From NCBI GenBank assembly GCA_051745935.1, contig JBNJEM010000043.1, forward strand, positions 1-23,314: a stretch of 23,314 bases of DNA, read 5' to 3'. The stretch is from JBNJEM01 sp051745935. Its GTDB lineage: Bacteria; Planctomycetota; Planctomycetia; Pirellulales; Pirellulaceae. The notes below the pieces were generated by a model, which was not told where the DNA came from, made no database searches, and saw only the letters and a program-made list of their open reading frames with translations. This document shows, in pieces, positions 14,790-21,506 of this stretch. The first letter of the stretch is position 1. Each line of letters begins with the position of its first letter. The position numbers were made by a program, and so were the translations under genes.

Positions 14790-15367
14790 TGCGTCCCGTT
14801 CTCCTCAATGGCGGCCAACATTTTGCGCAGGCCCCTCAGCCCCCTCACCCTGCGCGGAAAAAGTATTCGATATACGTTGTCCAACCTGCCCTTGAAAAAG
14901 AGCCTCGTCGCGAGGGGGATTTGCGGCAGTGCCTTGAGCGGATTGGTGCGGAGGAAATAGCGCCGCAGGAGAGTGGTCTCGACGTTGCGACCGAACTTGT
15001 CCACGGTCTCGGCGAACGCCGTGGCCATCGCCGCGCCGTTGGCGCCCTTCGAAAGACCCTTGTCGACTTCCAGCCGCTTCAGCTCGTACATCGCGTCGGT
15101 GAAGGGAATCCCGGCCGGACAACGAACCGTGCACGAATAGCACGACACGCACATCCACACCGTGTTCGCGTTGAGCACCCGGTCCAGCATGCCCGCTCGC
15201 AAGGCCGCGATGATCTCGCGGGGACTGTACTCCATCGCCGCGCTGGAAGGACACGACGCCGAACACGTGCCACACTGAATGCACTCTTTGATTTTCTCGC
15301 CCTGCGGGAGTGCATAAATCTGATTAAGAAGTTCGTCGCTCAGTGCCTTCGCTTGAGATTCCTTCAT
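14786..15367 (-). CDS. hdrC: HdrC-like iron-sulfur subunit
   Basis: HdrC relays electrons from HdrA to HdrB through two [4Fe-4S] clusters. Both motifs are seen: CIQCGTCSASCP (Cys29, 32, 35, 39) and CVSCYSCTVRCP (Cys73, 76, 79, 83). I start at the ATG at 15367 (193 aa), which has a strong ribosome binding site (GGGAGG, 6-7 bases upstream); the open frame extends 34 codons further but that part looks non-coding. The basic C-terminal region (FFKGRLDNVYRILFPRRVRG) is common in soluble HdrC. It is the first gene of the 13-gene operon, and no membrane anchor such as HdrE is present. Confidence 0.93.
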   Translation of the reverse strand: MKESQAKALSDELLNQIYALPQGEKIKECIQCGTCSASCPSSAAMEYSPREIIAALRAGMLDRVLNANTVWMCVSCYSCTVRCPAGIPFTDAMYELKRLEVDKGLSKGANGAAMATAFAETVDKFGRNVETTLLRRYFLRTNPLKALPQIPLATRLFFKGRLDNVYRILFPRRVRGLRGLRKMLAAIEENGTQ

Positions 15368-15663
15368 TGGTCCCTCCCTTCGCGTCAAGAAAGAGGTGCA
15401 CCAACGGGCGACGTTAGTGAGGAAACTCGCCCCTCTTCGGGGAGGCGGGTACGCCTCTACGCTTAGCACACGCGTTTCCGGCTGTCAAGAGCGTGGGGCA
15501 TCTTTTTGCCGCGCGCTTGGGGTCCTGGCATCAGGGAGGCCCTACCGCTTCGCCCACGCCCTCTCTTCCCCCCCGCTAGAAAACGCGGGAGCGAAGCCGA
15601 CCGCCCAATACCATAGCCCACCGCGAAAAGCCGCGAGAGATCGGTGCCTTCTGCCAGCACGAA
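15368..15663. other. Intergenic region upstream of the operon
   Basis: No gene is seen between hdrC and the cNMP-domain gene. It contains the candidate promoter, the UUCG-type leader hairpin and a CCCGC/GCGGG hairpin (15572-15589). The last lies downstream of the cNMP-domain gene but has no T-run, so it is not a convincing terminator; read-through from that gene into the operon is possible. Confidence 0.5.
15460..15488 (-). promoter_or_regulatory. Candidate promoter of the hdr-nuo-mvh operon
   Basis: On the - strand a perfect TTGACA (complement of 15483-15488) is followed after 17 bases by TAAGCG (complement of 15460-15465), a poor -10 match. It lies about 95 bases upstream of the hdrC start, in the only sizeable gap before the operon. 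A short UUCG-type hairpin lies in the predicted leader (about 15429-15448). The spacing and -35 support it; the -10 does not, so treat it as tentative. Confidence 0.3.
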
Positions 15664-16119
15664 TCAGGACGCGGCGAGTTGCACGCGCGCACTTTCCAAT
15701 CGGTTGGAGAGAACTTCTGCAATCTTGTTGAACATCTGATAGCCCAAGCCCACGTCTTCCCGGCACATCGTTCTGAGCTTGGCGGCGTCGAAGGCAATCA
15801 ACTCGCAATCACGCGTGGCAGTGGCCGTGGCGGTATAGCGGTAGGGTTCCACGAGGGCGGACCAGGCAAACAGTTCGCCATCGTTGACCGTGTCCATCAC
15901 CCGCTTTTCCCCGCTTCCCAGTTCACAATAAAGGCTAATCTCGCCTTTGATCAGCAAGTAGAACCTGTTGGCTGGATCCATGTCGTCGAACACGGTGGTG
16001 CCACGGGGCACCATCCGTTCTTCCGCGATCGACGCCAGCTTCGCCCGCGCGTCCCGCGTCAAATCGGACAGCGGAGCACAACGCCCCAACAAATCGGCCG
16101 AAACGGTCTCGGTAACCAT
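15664..16119 (-). CDS. Cyclic-nucleotide-binding-domain protein lacking HTH
   Basis: This 151-aa protein consists of a single CRP/FNR-type cNMP-binding fold. The start ATG at 16119 (MVTETVSADLL) begins directly at the family N-terminus; upstream open frame is repeat sequence. The phosphate-binding-cassette region reads GELFAWSALVEPYRYTATATA, close to the GE..A..AL......RxA consensus but with Tyr-Arg-Tyr-Thr in place of the canonical ligand-contacting Arg-Thr/Ser-Ala. After the last helix (LGYQMFNKIAEVLSNRLESARVQ) the protein stops, so there is no DNA-binding domain. It likely acts through protein contacts. Its place just upstream of, and on the same strand as, the hydrogenase/Hdr operon suggests a sensory role for that system; this is inference. 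Confidence 0.8.
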   Translation of the reverse strand: MVTETVSADLLGRCAPLSDLTRDARAKLASIAEERMVPRGTTVFDDMDPANRFYLLIKGEISLYCELGSGEKRVMDTVNDGELFAWSALVEPYRYTATATATRDCELIAFDAAKLRTMCREDVGLGYQMFNKIAEVLSNRLESARVQLAAS

Positions 16120-16152
16120 GATAGCCAACCCCCACAACTGATAACTGATAAC

Positions 16153-16238
16153 TAAGAACCCATAACACAACCATGCCGACGTCCCGTAATCCAAGGGGTT
16201 TTGGAAGCGAGAGCTCGGTTTTGCCACGGGCTGTAAAA
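16153..16238 (-). repeat. 86-nt repeat, copy 1 (upstream of cNMP gene)
   Basis: This stretch matches the reverse complement of 19191-19276 at about 77 of 86 positions by hand alignment, without gaps. It lies 34 bases upstream of the cNMP-domain start codon. Read in the direction of that gene it ends with GGCATGG, a few bases, then TGTTATGGGTTCTTA, exactly as copy 2 does before moxR. It could be a mobile repeat carrying a promoter or simply an interspersed repeat. Confidence 0.85.
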
Positions 16239-16578
16239 CTAGAAACGTGGCTGTCCAAGAACCGGTGAAACCGGGTTCTCGGAGCCTTGTGGACCACCGC
16301 ACTTCCCAGCCCCCACCGGCTCGGATCCAACCGCGTGAAAACTCGCCCAAAACCAAGGCTTGTCCAGCGTCCGCGCGGTCTCGCGAACCCAAATGTTCCC
16401 TCTTGGAGTCCTACGCTCCCACCACGGCATGGTATCATCTCCTGGCGGAATCACAAGTCAATTCCACGCGCCGAGTGCCCAGCGAGGCGCTTTTCCGGCT
16501 TTTTTTCAGCCGGTCTCACGGGGCCGGCCGCCGAATGACCGTTTTCATCCCCTGTGTCGTAGTTGCCAAACCTGTAAG

Positions 16579-16697
16579 AAGATTTGAAGACAGGAAGATT
16601 TGAAGACAGGAAGATTTGAAGACAGGAAGATTTGAAGACAGGAAGATTGCAAGACAGGAAGATTTGAAGACAGGAAGATTCGAGGACAGGAAGATTG
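16579..16697 (+). repeat. 16-bp minisatellite, array 1
   Basis: Seven full tandem units of AAGATTTGAAGACAGG (16579-16690) are followed by a partial unit. Units 1-4 and 6 are identical; unit 5 has TGC and unit 7 TCGAGG variants. A related array with the same orientation is at 21055-21214, and both end in GATTGTTG. The 16-bp period is not a multiple of three, and no protein-coding role is likely. Confidence 0.95.
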
Positions 16698-16767
16698 TTG
16701 GTCACCGTTCACGGGCAACAGACCGGGATTCGCGAACGTTCGCACTTGCGTTGCACGTCTTGAAGCA

Positions 16768-16810
16768 GGGCTTTTCAAGGCGTACATGCCACGGGACAAG
16801 CCCACGGCAT
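16768..16810. repeat. Diverged CCACGGG palindrome copy
   Basis: The bases GGGCTTTTCAAGGCGTACATGCC and the following palindrome (16786-16810, CCACGGGACAAGCCCACGG core) match the left part of the element at 2017-2056, including the GGCTTTTC-AGG flank. It is a single arm here, with one base of the stem changed. It belongs to the same dispersed REP-like family. Confidence 0.75.
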
Positions 16811-16838
16811 CCATTTCCGTTTGCACGTTGAGTGATAT

Positions 16839-16927
16839 TTCAGGCGGTTGGATTTTTCCGGATGGAAAGCCGCCCGACGCAAGCCGTCCTCCCGTTGGTC
16901 GGACTCGCGGCCGAGAAAGTCATCCGC
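16839..16927 (+). repeat. 89-nt repeat, copy 1
   Basis: It matches the reverse complement of 21260-21348 at about 82 of 89 positions by hand alignment, without gaps. A core of more than 20 bases around GACGCAAGCCGTCCTCCCGT is identical. It lies just past the 3' end of the PA14/PKD gene. No open frame or protein role is evident. Confidence 0.88.
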
Positions 16928-16959
16928 CACCAGTCTATCGCTTTACAGATCCTTACCGG

Positions 16960-19044
16960 CTATTCATCTTCAAGGCGAGACCGCAGCCTGGAGATTTCTT
17001 CTTTGGCGTTCCGGGCATGGGGGCTTCCTGGATAATCGGTGAGCAGTGACTGGTAAGCGCTAATGGCGCGATCGATGCGTTCGAGTGCTTCCGCGGCGGT
17101 CGCCTGGACGATCAGCAAGCGATCGGCATACGGAGATTGAGGGGAAATGGTGAGGAGATCCTCGGTGACCGCGATAGCCACGCGGGGTCGGTTTCGTTTC
17201 AGCCAGTAGCGAGCCAGTAGCGTGGAGAAGTATCCTTTGGTTTTATCCAGTGGGAAATCCCGTTGCCATTTCTCGAGTTGCTCGGCGGCCCGCACCAGAT
17301 CATCGTCTTGGAGAAATGCTTCGGTGGATCGGCTGAACGCGCCGCGGCTCGCGTTTTTCCGAATGACGTTCAAATCCAGGTTTCGCGCGGCGGAGGCCTT
17401 TTTGTACGCGTCCAGCGCGGCATCGGGATCGCCATTTCGCGCATGCCAATCGCCCCAGAGACGATGCAGAGTGGCGGCTTGCTGGCTGGAGTCGTCGCGG
17501 AGGCGGTCCCGAGCAAACTCCAGAAACGGCCGCGCTTCATCGGATTCCAGCAACTCGTTCAGCGCCACGTCAGCCGCCGCCAACGCGCAGCGAATCCGGT
17601 ACTCCGCATCTTGTATTGAATTCCCGGCGGCTTTCCACAGTTTCAGACTAGCTGAAGGATCGTGGAGTCGGCGCGAGGCGATGGGGCCCAGCAATTCGGC
17701 TATCTCCCATCGAGTGGAGTCGCTGCCGGACATGTCACCACCGGTCAACGCCCGCATGCCCCTATCCAATGCCGCTCGCCATTCGGATCGCGACCGGCGC
17801 AATCGGACCAATTGGAGCACGCTTTCGGCATCCAGCTTGGTCACATCGTAGGTTTCGATGATCGCCAGATAGTCATCCATCTCGTCGGCGTTCTTGACAT
17901 CTTGACGTTGCTGGAACCGTGTAACATGGACCCGGTTGGTAACACGCCGAACCTTGCCGCGTTGTCGCGCGTTGAGCGTCACCGAATATTCGCCTGGATG
18001 AAGGTAGATGTGTGTCGGTTGCCACCGCTCGCTGGTTTGCCCGTCGCCAAATTCCCAGGTGCATGCGCCGCTTCGGCTGCCCCCCGGTCCGGTTCCGTCA
18101 AACTGAACCCGGACCGCCCATTGCTTGCTTCCCTCGATTGACGCTTCACCCGCAATGGTCATCTGGTAGTCGGGCAGCGGACCGTCCTTTTCATGTTCGG
18201 GTTGCTCGGCGGGAAGGCGGCTGATCCGGTTCCAGCCGAAAGCGTCGGGAGGGATCGGCGTGGGTTTCTCAGCCCCAGGTTCCCGCCACGCGGCGACGGC
18301 GCACGTTTCCTTCCCGCTCGCCGCATGCCAATAATCAAACGGATGAGCCCCCCCGCTCAGCTCGATTTCTCCCTTGGTTTTCGCTCTTCGTGCCGGGCCA
18401 TGCCGGCCCGGGGCGGCAACAACCTCCTTCCCGTCAATCAACAAGAAACTGCAATCCTGGCTGGAAGTGAAGAACGCGTAGCGCCCGGGACGCGATATTC
18501 GGATTGTGCCGGTGTAATGGCTCAGGAAGGGCCCCGGCTCCACGCCGAAGGGATTGTAACGATGAAAGACGTGTTGGACGTAGTCGCTACCCAGCCTCTG
18601 GGCCGATTCAAAGGCTTGACGCACCGAATCGAGTTGGCTCAAGTCGCAGCTCTTCCAGCTGCGTGTTTCCAAAAACAGGCCGCCTGTCGCGGTCCAATCC
18701 GGCGAGGGTGTCGTCGCGGCCGCACCGCCATAATAAATGTGGTAACGGATTTCACTTTTACGCGTCTCGAACGCAACGCGAAGTAGATCCCCAGGGCCAA
18801 TCTGCAACACCCGGCTGGGCACCTGCTCCCGCCGGGCATACACGGCCACCGCGGCACTGTCCGCGTCAACCGCTCCATGAGTGAAAAACCGCGTTGTTAC
18901 AATGGGAGGAACCTCTTGCGCGCGGGGCTTGACGGAAACCTGACGCCGGTACGGCAGCAACTCGTCTTGCCAGGCGTGACGCTGTGCCTCCGCGAACAGT
19001 GGGGCCAAGGTCAGAATTGAAATCACAACCGCCTGCAGCTTCAT
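16960..19044 (-). CDS. Secreted PA14-like/PKD protein with helical repeats
   Basis: This 694-aa protein starts with a cleavable signal peptide (MKLQAVVISILTLAPLFAEA, likely cleavage before QR). Residues about 150-255 resemble a PA14-like beta-sandwich (HYTGTIRISRPGRYAFFTSSQDCSFLLIDGKEV). Residues about 300-375 form a PKD domain (TWEFGDGQTSERWQPTHIYLHPGEYSVTL). From 385 on it is helical with TPR-type repeats (for example HRLWGDWHARNGDPDAALDAYKKA and the final AISAYQSLLTDYPGSPHARNAKEEI). It is probably exported and involved in protein or glycan interactions at the cell surface; no catalytic motif is seen. The start ATG at 19044 is supported by the signal peptide. It is divergent from moxR with 269 bases between them. 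Confidence 0.8.
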   Translation of the reverse strand: MKLQAVVISILTLAPLFAEAQRHAWQDELLPYRRQVSVKPRAQEVPPIVTTRFFTHGAVDADSAAVAVYARREQVPSRVLQIGPGDLLRVAFETRKSEIRYHIYYGGAAATTPSPDWTATGGLFLETRSWKSCDLSQLDSVRQAFESAQRLGSDYVQHVFHRYNPFGVEPGPFLSHYTGTIRISRPGRYAFFTSSQDCSFLLIDGKEVVAAPGRHGPARRAKTKGEIELSGGAHPFDYWHAASGKETCAVAAWREPGAEKPTPIPPDAFGWNRISRLPAEQPEHEKDGPLPDYQMTIAGEASIEGSKQWAVRVQFDGTGPGGSRSGACTWEFGDGQTSERWQPTHIYLHPGEYSVTLNARQRGKVRRVTNRVHVTRFQQRQDVKNADEMDDYLAIIETYDVTKLDAESVLQLVRLRRSRSEWRAALDRGMRALTGGDMSGSDSTRWEIAELLGPIASRRLHDPSASLKLWKAAGNSIQDAEYRIRCALAAADVALNELLESDEARPFLEFARDRLRDDSSQQAATLHRLWGDWHARNGDPDAALDAYKKASAARNLDLNVIRKNASRGAFSRSTEAFLQDDDLVRAAEQLEKWQRDFPLDKTKGYFSTLLARYWLKRNRPRVAIAVTEDLLTISPQSPYADRLLIVQATAAEALERIDRAISAYQSLLTDYPGSPHARNAKEEISRLRSRLEDE

Positions 19045-19190
19045 GAGGGATTCTCACTTTGTGCGATACCAGAATTCGTAATACAATGGTCGGGTATGGA
19101 TACCTGCCGAAACCACCCGGTTATCCGGGTGCCGCTTCCCGATCAAATGAAGTATACACCGTGGCCGATATTCTGATCAAATGCCGTTGT

Positions 19191-19276
19191 TTTCACAGCC
19201 CGCGACAAAACCGAGCTCTCGCTTCCAAATCCCCTTGGACTACGGGACATCCGCATGGCTTTGTTATGGGTTCTTA
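19191..19276 (+). repeat. 86-nt repeat, copy 2 (upstream of moxR)
   Basis: Inverted partner of 16153-16238. It lies 37 bases upstream of the moxR start codon in the same orientation relative to that gene as copy 1 has to the cNMP-domain gene. It fills part of the divergent promoter region between moxR and the PA14/PKD gene. Confidence 0.85.
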
Positions 19277-19313
19277 TTCCTGAACTGTACCTCGCGCATC
19301 GGAGGCCTGCCCC

Positions 19314-20519
19314 ATGCCATCGACGGAACAGAGCGAACTGTATTCTAGAAACGCCGAGGAGGCGGTCCGTCGCGTCGCCGATGCTCAATCCGCCCTGGTG
19401 ACGGAAGTCCATCGCGTCATTGTGGGCCAGGATGAGATGATCGAGCAGATGCTGATCGCGCTATTCGCGGCGGGACACTGCTTGACGATCGGCGTGCCCG
19501 GGCTGGCCAAAACATTGACGGTCTCGACCCTGGCCCGAGTTCTGCATTTGAAGTTTAGTCGAATTCAATTCACGCCCGATCTGATGCCAAGTGATATCAC
19601 GGGGACCGAGATCATCGAAGAGGATCAAGTCAGCAGGCAGCGGTCATTCAAATTCGTGCGGGGGCCCGTCTTCGCCAATATCGTTTTGGCTGACGAAATC
19701 AACCGCACGCCGCCCAAAACACAGGCCGCTCTGTTGCAAGCCATGCAAGAATACGAGGTGACGGCCGGCGGCGATACGTACAAACTGGACAGACCGTTCT
19801 TCGTGATGGCCACGCAGAATCCGATCGAGCAGGAGGGAACCTACCCTCTTCCCGAAGCGCAACTGGACCGTTTCATGCTCTCAATCAACATCGGGTATCC
19901 GTCACGGGATGAGGAGCGACGGATCGTGACCACGACAACCCAGCAACAAGCTCCCAGCGTGAGCGAGGTGTTGCGGGCACGCGATATTCTCTGGATCCAG
20001 AAGTTGGTTCGCCAAATCCCCGCCACGGACCACATCGTCGACTATGCCGTGGATTTGGCCCGAGCCACTCGTCCAAGCAACGATGACTCGCCGGAGTTCG
20101 TGCAAAAGTGGTTGGCATGGGGGGCCGGCCCCCGCGCGGCGCAAAACCTCGTGCTGTGCGGCAAGGCGCGAGCACTCCTCAAAGGCCGCTATGCCGTTCA
20201 GGCCTCGGACATCCGCGCGGTTGCCTTGCCCGTGTTACGGCACCGTATCTTTACGAATTTCGACGCGGACGCCGAAGGGGTAGACTCTGATGCCATTGTG
20301 AAACGCTTGACCAAGGAGGTCCCGGAACCGGGCTACGGCGAACCGAGCACCGTCAAACCGGAGCCGGCGGAGGCCAAACCATCCGCCCACGACAAAACCG
20401 AAGCGTCGAAACGGCAAAAGGATAAACGCCAGCCCGCCGGGCCCCCAGCCCCACCCCCCGCTCCGCCAACCGTCACCGAAGAAGGCCCGTCCAGAGGCCG
20501 ACGGCGGCGGAGGCGGTGA
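19314..20519 (+). CDS. MoxR-family AAA+ ATPase
   Basis: This is a MoxR-type AAA+ chaperone ATPase of 401 aa. Walker A is GVPGLAKT (residues 60-67), Walker B is IVLADE (123-128), sensor 1 is ATQNPIEQEG (166-175), and the lid domain follows. MoxR proteins work with VWA-domain partners to activate or assemble other proteins, often at the membrane. The ATG has GGAGG 9 bases upstream. The core ends near residue 335, and the remaining about 65 residues are a low-complexity Pro/Lys/Glu tail ending in a run of arginines, which is longer than usual. In the +1 frame the sequence around 20480-20565 reads a Gly/Lys-rich tail, so the true C-terminus is uncertain. A BatA/VWA-like gene lies 1 kb downstream on the opposite strand, and no DUF58 gene follows. 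Confidence 0.92.
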   Translation: MPSTEQSELYSRNAEEAVRRVADAQSALVTEVHRVIVGQDEMIEQMLIALFAAGHCLTIGVPGLAKTLTVSTLARVLHLKFSRIQFTPDLMPSDITGTEIIEEDQVSRQRSFKFVRGPVFANIVLADEINRTPPKTQAALLQAMQEYEVTAGGDTYKLDRPFFVMATQNPIEQEGTYPLPEAQLDRFMLSINIGYPSRDEERRIVTTTTQQQAPSVSEVLRARDILWIQKLVRQIPATDHIVDYAVDLARATRPSNDDSPEFVQKWLAWGAGPRAAQNLVLCGKARALLKGRYAVQASDIRAVALPVLRHRIFTNFDADAEGVDSDAIVKRLTKEVPEPGYGEPSTVKPEPAEAKPSAHDKTEASKRQKDKRQPAGPPAPPPAPPTVTEEGPSRGRRRRRR

Positions 20520-20688
20520 AAAAGGGAAGGGCAAGAGAAAAGGACCGAAGGGACCCAAGGAATGAGAGATCGGGGGGTTTCTTGACGGCCCCTTGTCACG
20601 ACACGCATTTTTTTCAAAGTTTTTCTTCGCGGCGTGAGGGATTCCGGCCCTTTTTCGTGATTCTCCCTATAGAGGGGCCGTTGCTGGG

Positions 20689-21063
20689 ATGTTTCAACCG
20701 ACCTTGGAACGTCTAGGCGACGAGAGCTTGGTAATCTTGATCCGCGATTTGGTTGCCGACTGGGGAACCGGGCTCCATCCGTCGCTCTATCGTCGCGCAA
20801 TTGTCGATTGTCTCGGCACCGAGGCCGAACCGGAGCATATGTTGCCGATGATGTCCGGGGACCACTCCATCGGTAACCAGAGATTTCACCTGCTGGACAG
20901 CGAGACGGCCATCGGCGTCACGAGCTTTTCGGAACTGACCGCCGAAAACCTCCAGGATTTCCAGAAACTGACCGCCGCCAGTCCACTTCGCCAGCTCCAT
21001 TGGCTCAATATCGCCCTCCATCAGCTTACACTTTGCACGCTAGCGAACGACAGGAAGCTTTGA
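20689..21063 (+). CDS. Hypothetical protein, 124 aa
   Basis: An ATG-started frame of 124 codons with AGAGGGG about 12 bases upstream. The product looks globular and soluble (LERLGDESLVILIRDLVADW, then FHLLDSETAIGVTSFSEL), without signal peptide or membrane segment. I recognise no family. The stop codon lies inside the first unit of the downstream minisatellite (AAGCTTTGA), so the last residues NDRKL are repeat-derived and the original C-terminus may have been lost. An overlapping frame on the other strand (20713-21021) looks less natural. Confidence 0.45.
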   Translation: MFQPTLERLGDESLVILIRDLVADWGTGLHPSLYRRAIVDCLGTEAEPEHMLPMMSGDHSIGNQRFHLLDSETAIGVTSFSELTAENLQDFQKLTAASPLRQLHWLNIALHQLTLCTLANDRKL

Positions 21064-21214
21064 AGACAGGAAGATTGGAGGACAGGAAGATGTGAAGACA
21101 GGAAGATGTGAAGACAGGAAGATGTGAAGACAGGAAGATGTGAAGACAGGAAGATTGGAGGACAGAAAGATTGGAGGACAGAAAGATTGGAGGACAGAAA
21201 GATTGGAGGACAGG
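21055..21214 (+). repeat. 16-bp minisatellite, array 2
   Basis: Ten tandem 16-bp units in three versions: AAGATTGGAGGACAGG, AAGATGTGAAGACAGG (four identical in a row) and AAGATTGGAGGACAGA (three in a row), after a first AAGCTTTGAAGACAGG. Same unit family and same orientation as the array at 16579. The clustering of identical variants indicates local duplication of units. Confidence 0.95.
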
Positions 21215-21506
21215 ACGATTGTTGTAACACTTCAGCCATCCGAAGTGATTATACCGGTCGCGGATGACTTTCTCCGCCGTGAGTCCCACCAACGGGAGGA
21301 CGGCTTGCGTCGGGCAGCGTTCCACCCGGAAAAATCCAGCCGCCTGAAGTATATTTCGGAGGTGGCGTCTGCTTTTCCGAGGCGGGAGAGGGGAGGTTGT
21401 TACGGAGATGACCGTAGCCGACGAGTCTTGTTCATCCCCCAGACAAGCTCACGGGCGGGGCCTCCAGCGATTTGCGTACTGCACACGGCTCAATAGATAA
21501 GTTAAC
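21064..21506. other. Intergenic region of repeats
   Basis: No gene is seen. The stretch holds most of minisatellite 2 and the inverted 89-nt repeat; 21349-21494 has no recognised feature. A near-perfect palindrome (21496-21511, GATAAGTTAACCTATC) overlaps the stop codon of the BatA-like gene; it lacks a T-run, so a terminator role is not supported. Confidence 0.55.
21260..21348 (-). repeat. 89-nt repeat, copy 2 (inverted)
   Basis: Inverted partner of 16839-16927 with about 7 mismatches in 89 positions. It begins 45 bases after the end of minisatellite 2, whereas copy 1 begins about 140 bases after minisatellite 1. The minisatellites keep the same orientation while this element is flipped. Confidence 0.88.

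Larger units (their letters stand above)
16120..16959. other. Repeat-filled intergenic region
   Basis: No gene is supported in these 840 bases. Open frames on the - strand across 16545-16826 simply read the 16-bp minisatellite. Contents, left to right: two and a half copies of the heptamer ACTGATA (16137-16154), the 86-nt repeat (16153-16238), small hairpins (GCCACG/CGTGGC at 16223-16251, AGAACC/GGTTCT at 16258-16279), about 300 bases without recognised features, the minisatellite, a diverged CCACGGG palindrome and the 89-nt repeat. Confidence 0.6.

Noticed and set aside
15572..15589. Rho-independent terminator after the cNMP-domain gene
   Set aside because: The CCCGC/GCGGG stem is followed by a G/A-rich run on the - strand, not by T residues.
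16120..16392. Longer N-terminus for the cNMP-domain protein
   Set aside because: The extra 91 codons cross the heptamer and 86-nt repeats; the family N-terminus begins at the ATG at 16119.
16579..16697. CRISPR array
   Set aside because: The 16-bp units are directly adjacent with no unique spacers, and no cas gene is present.
16451..16826. Repeat protein with a Cys-Leu-Gln-Ile-Phe-Leu-Ser-Ser pattern on the - strand
   Set aside because: It is only the translation of the 16-bp minisatellite, open in all frames; the same false protein appears at 21021-21325.
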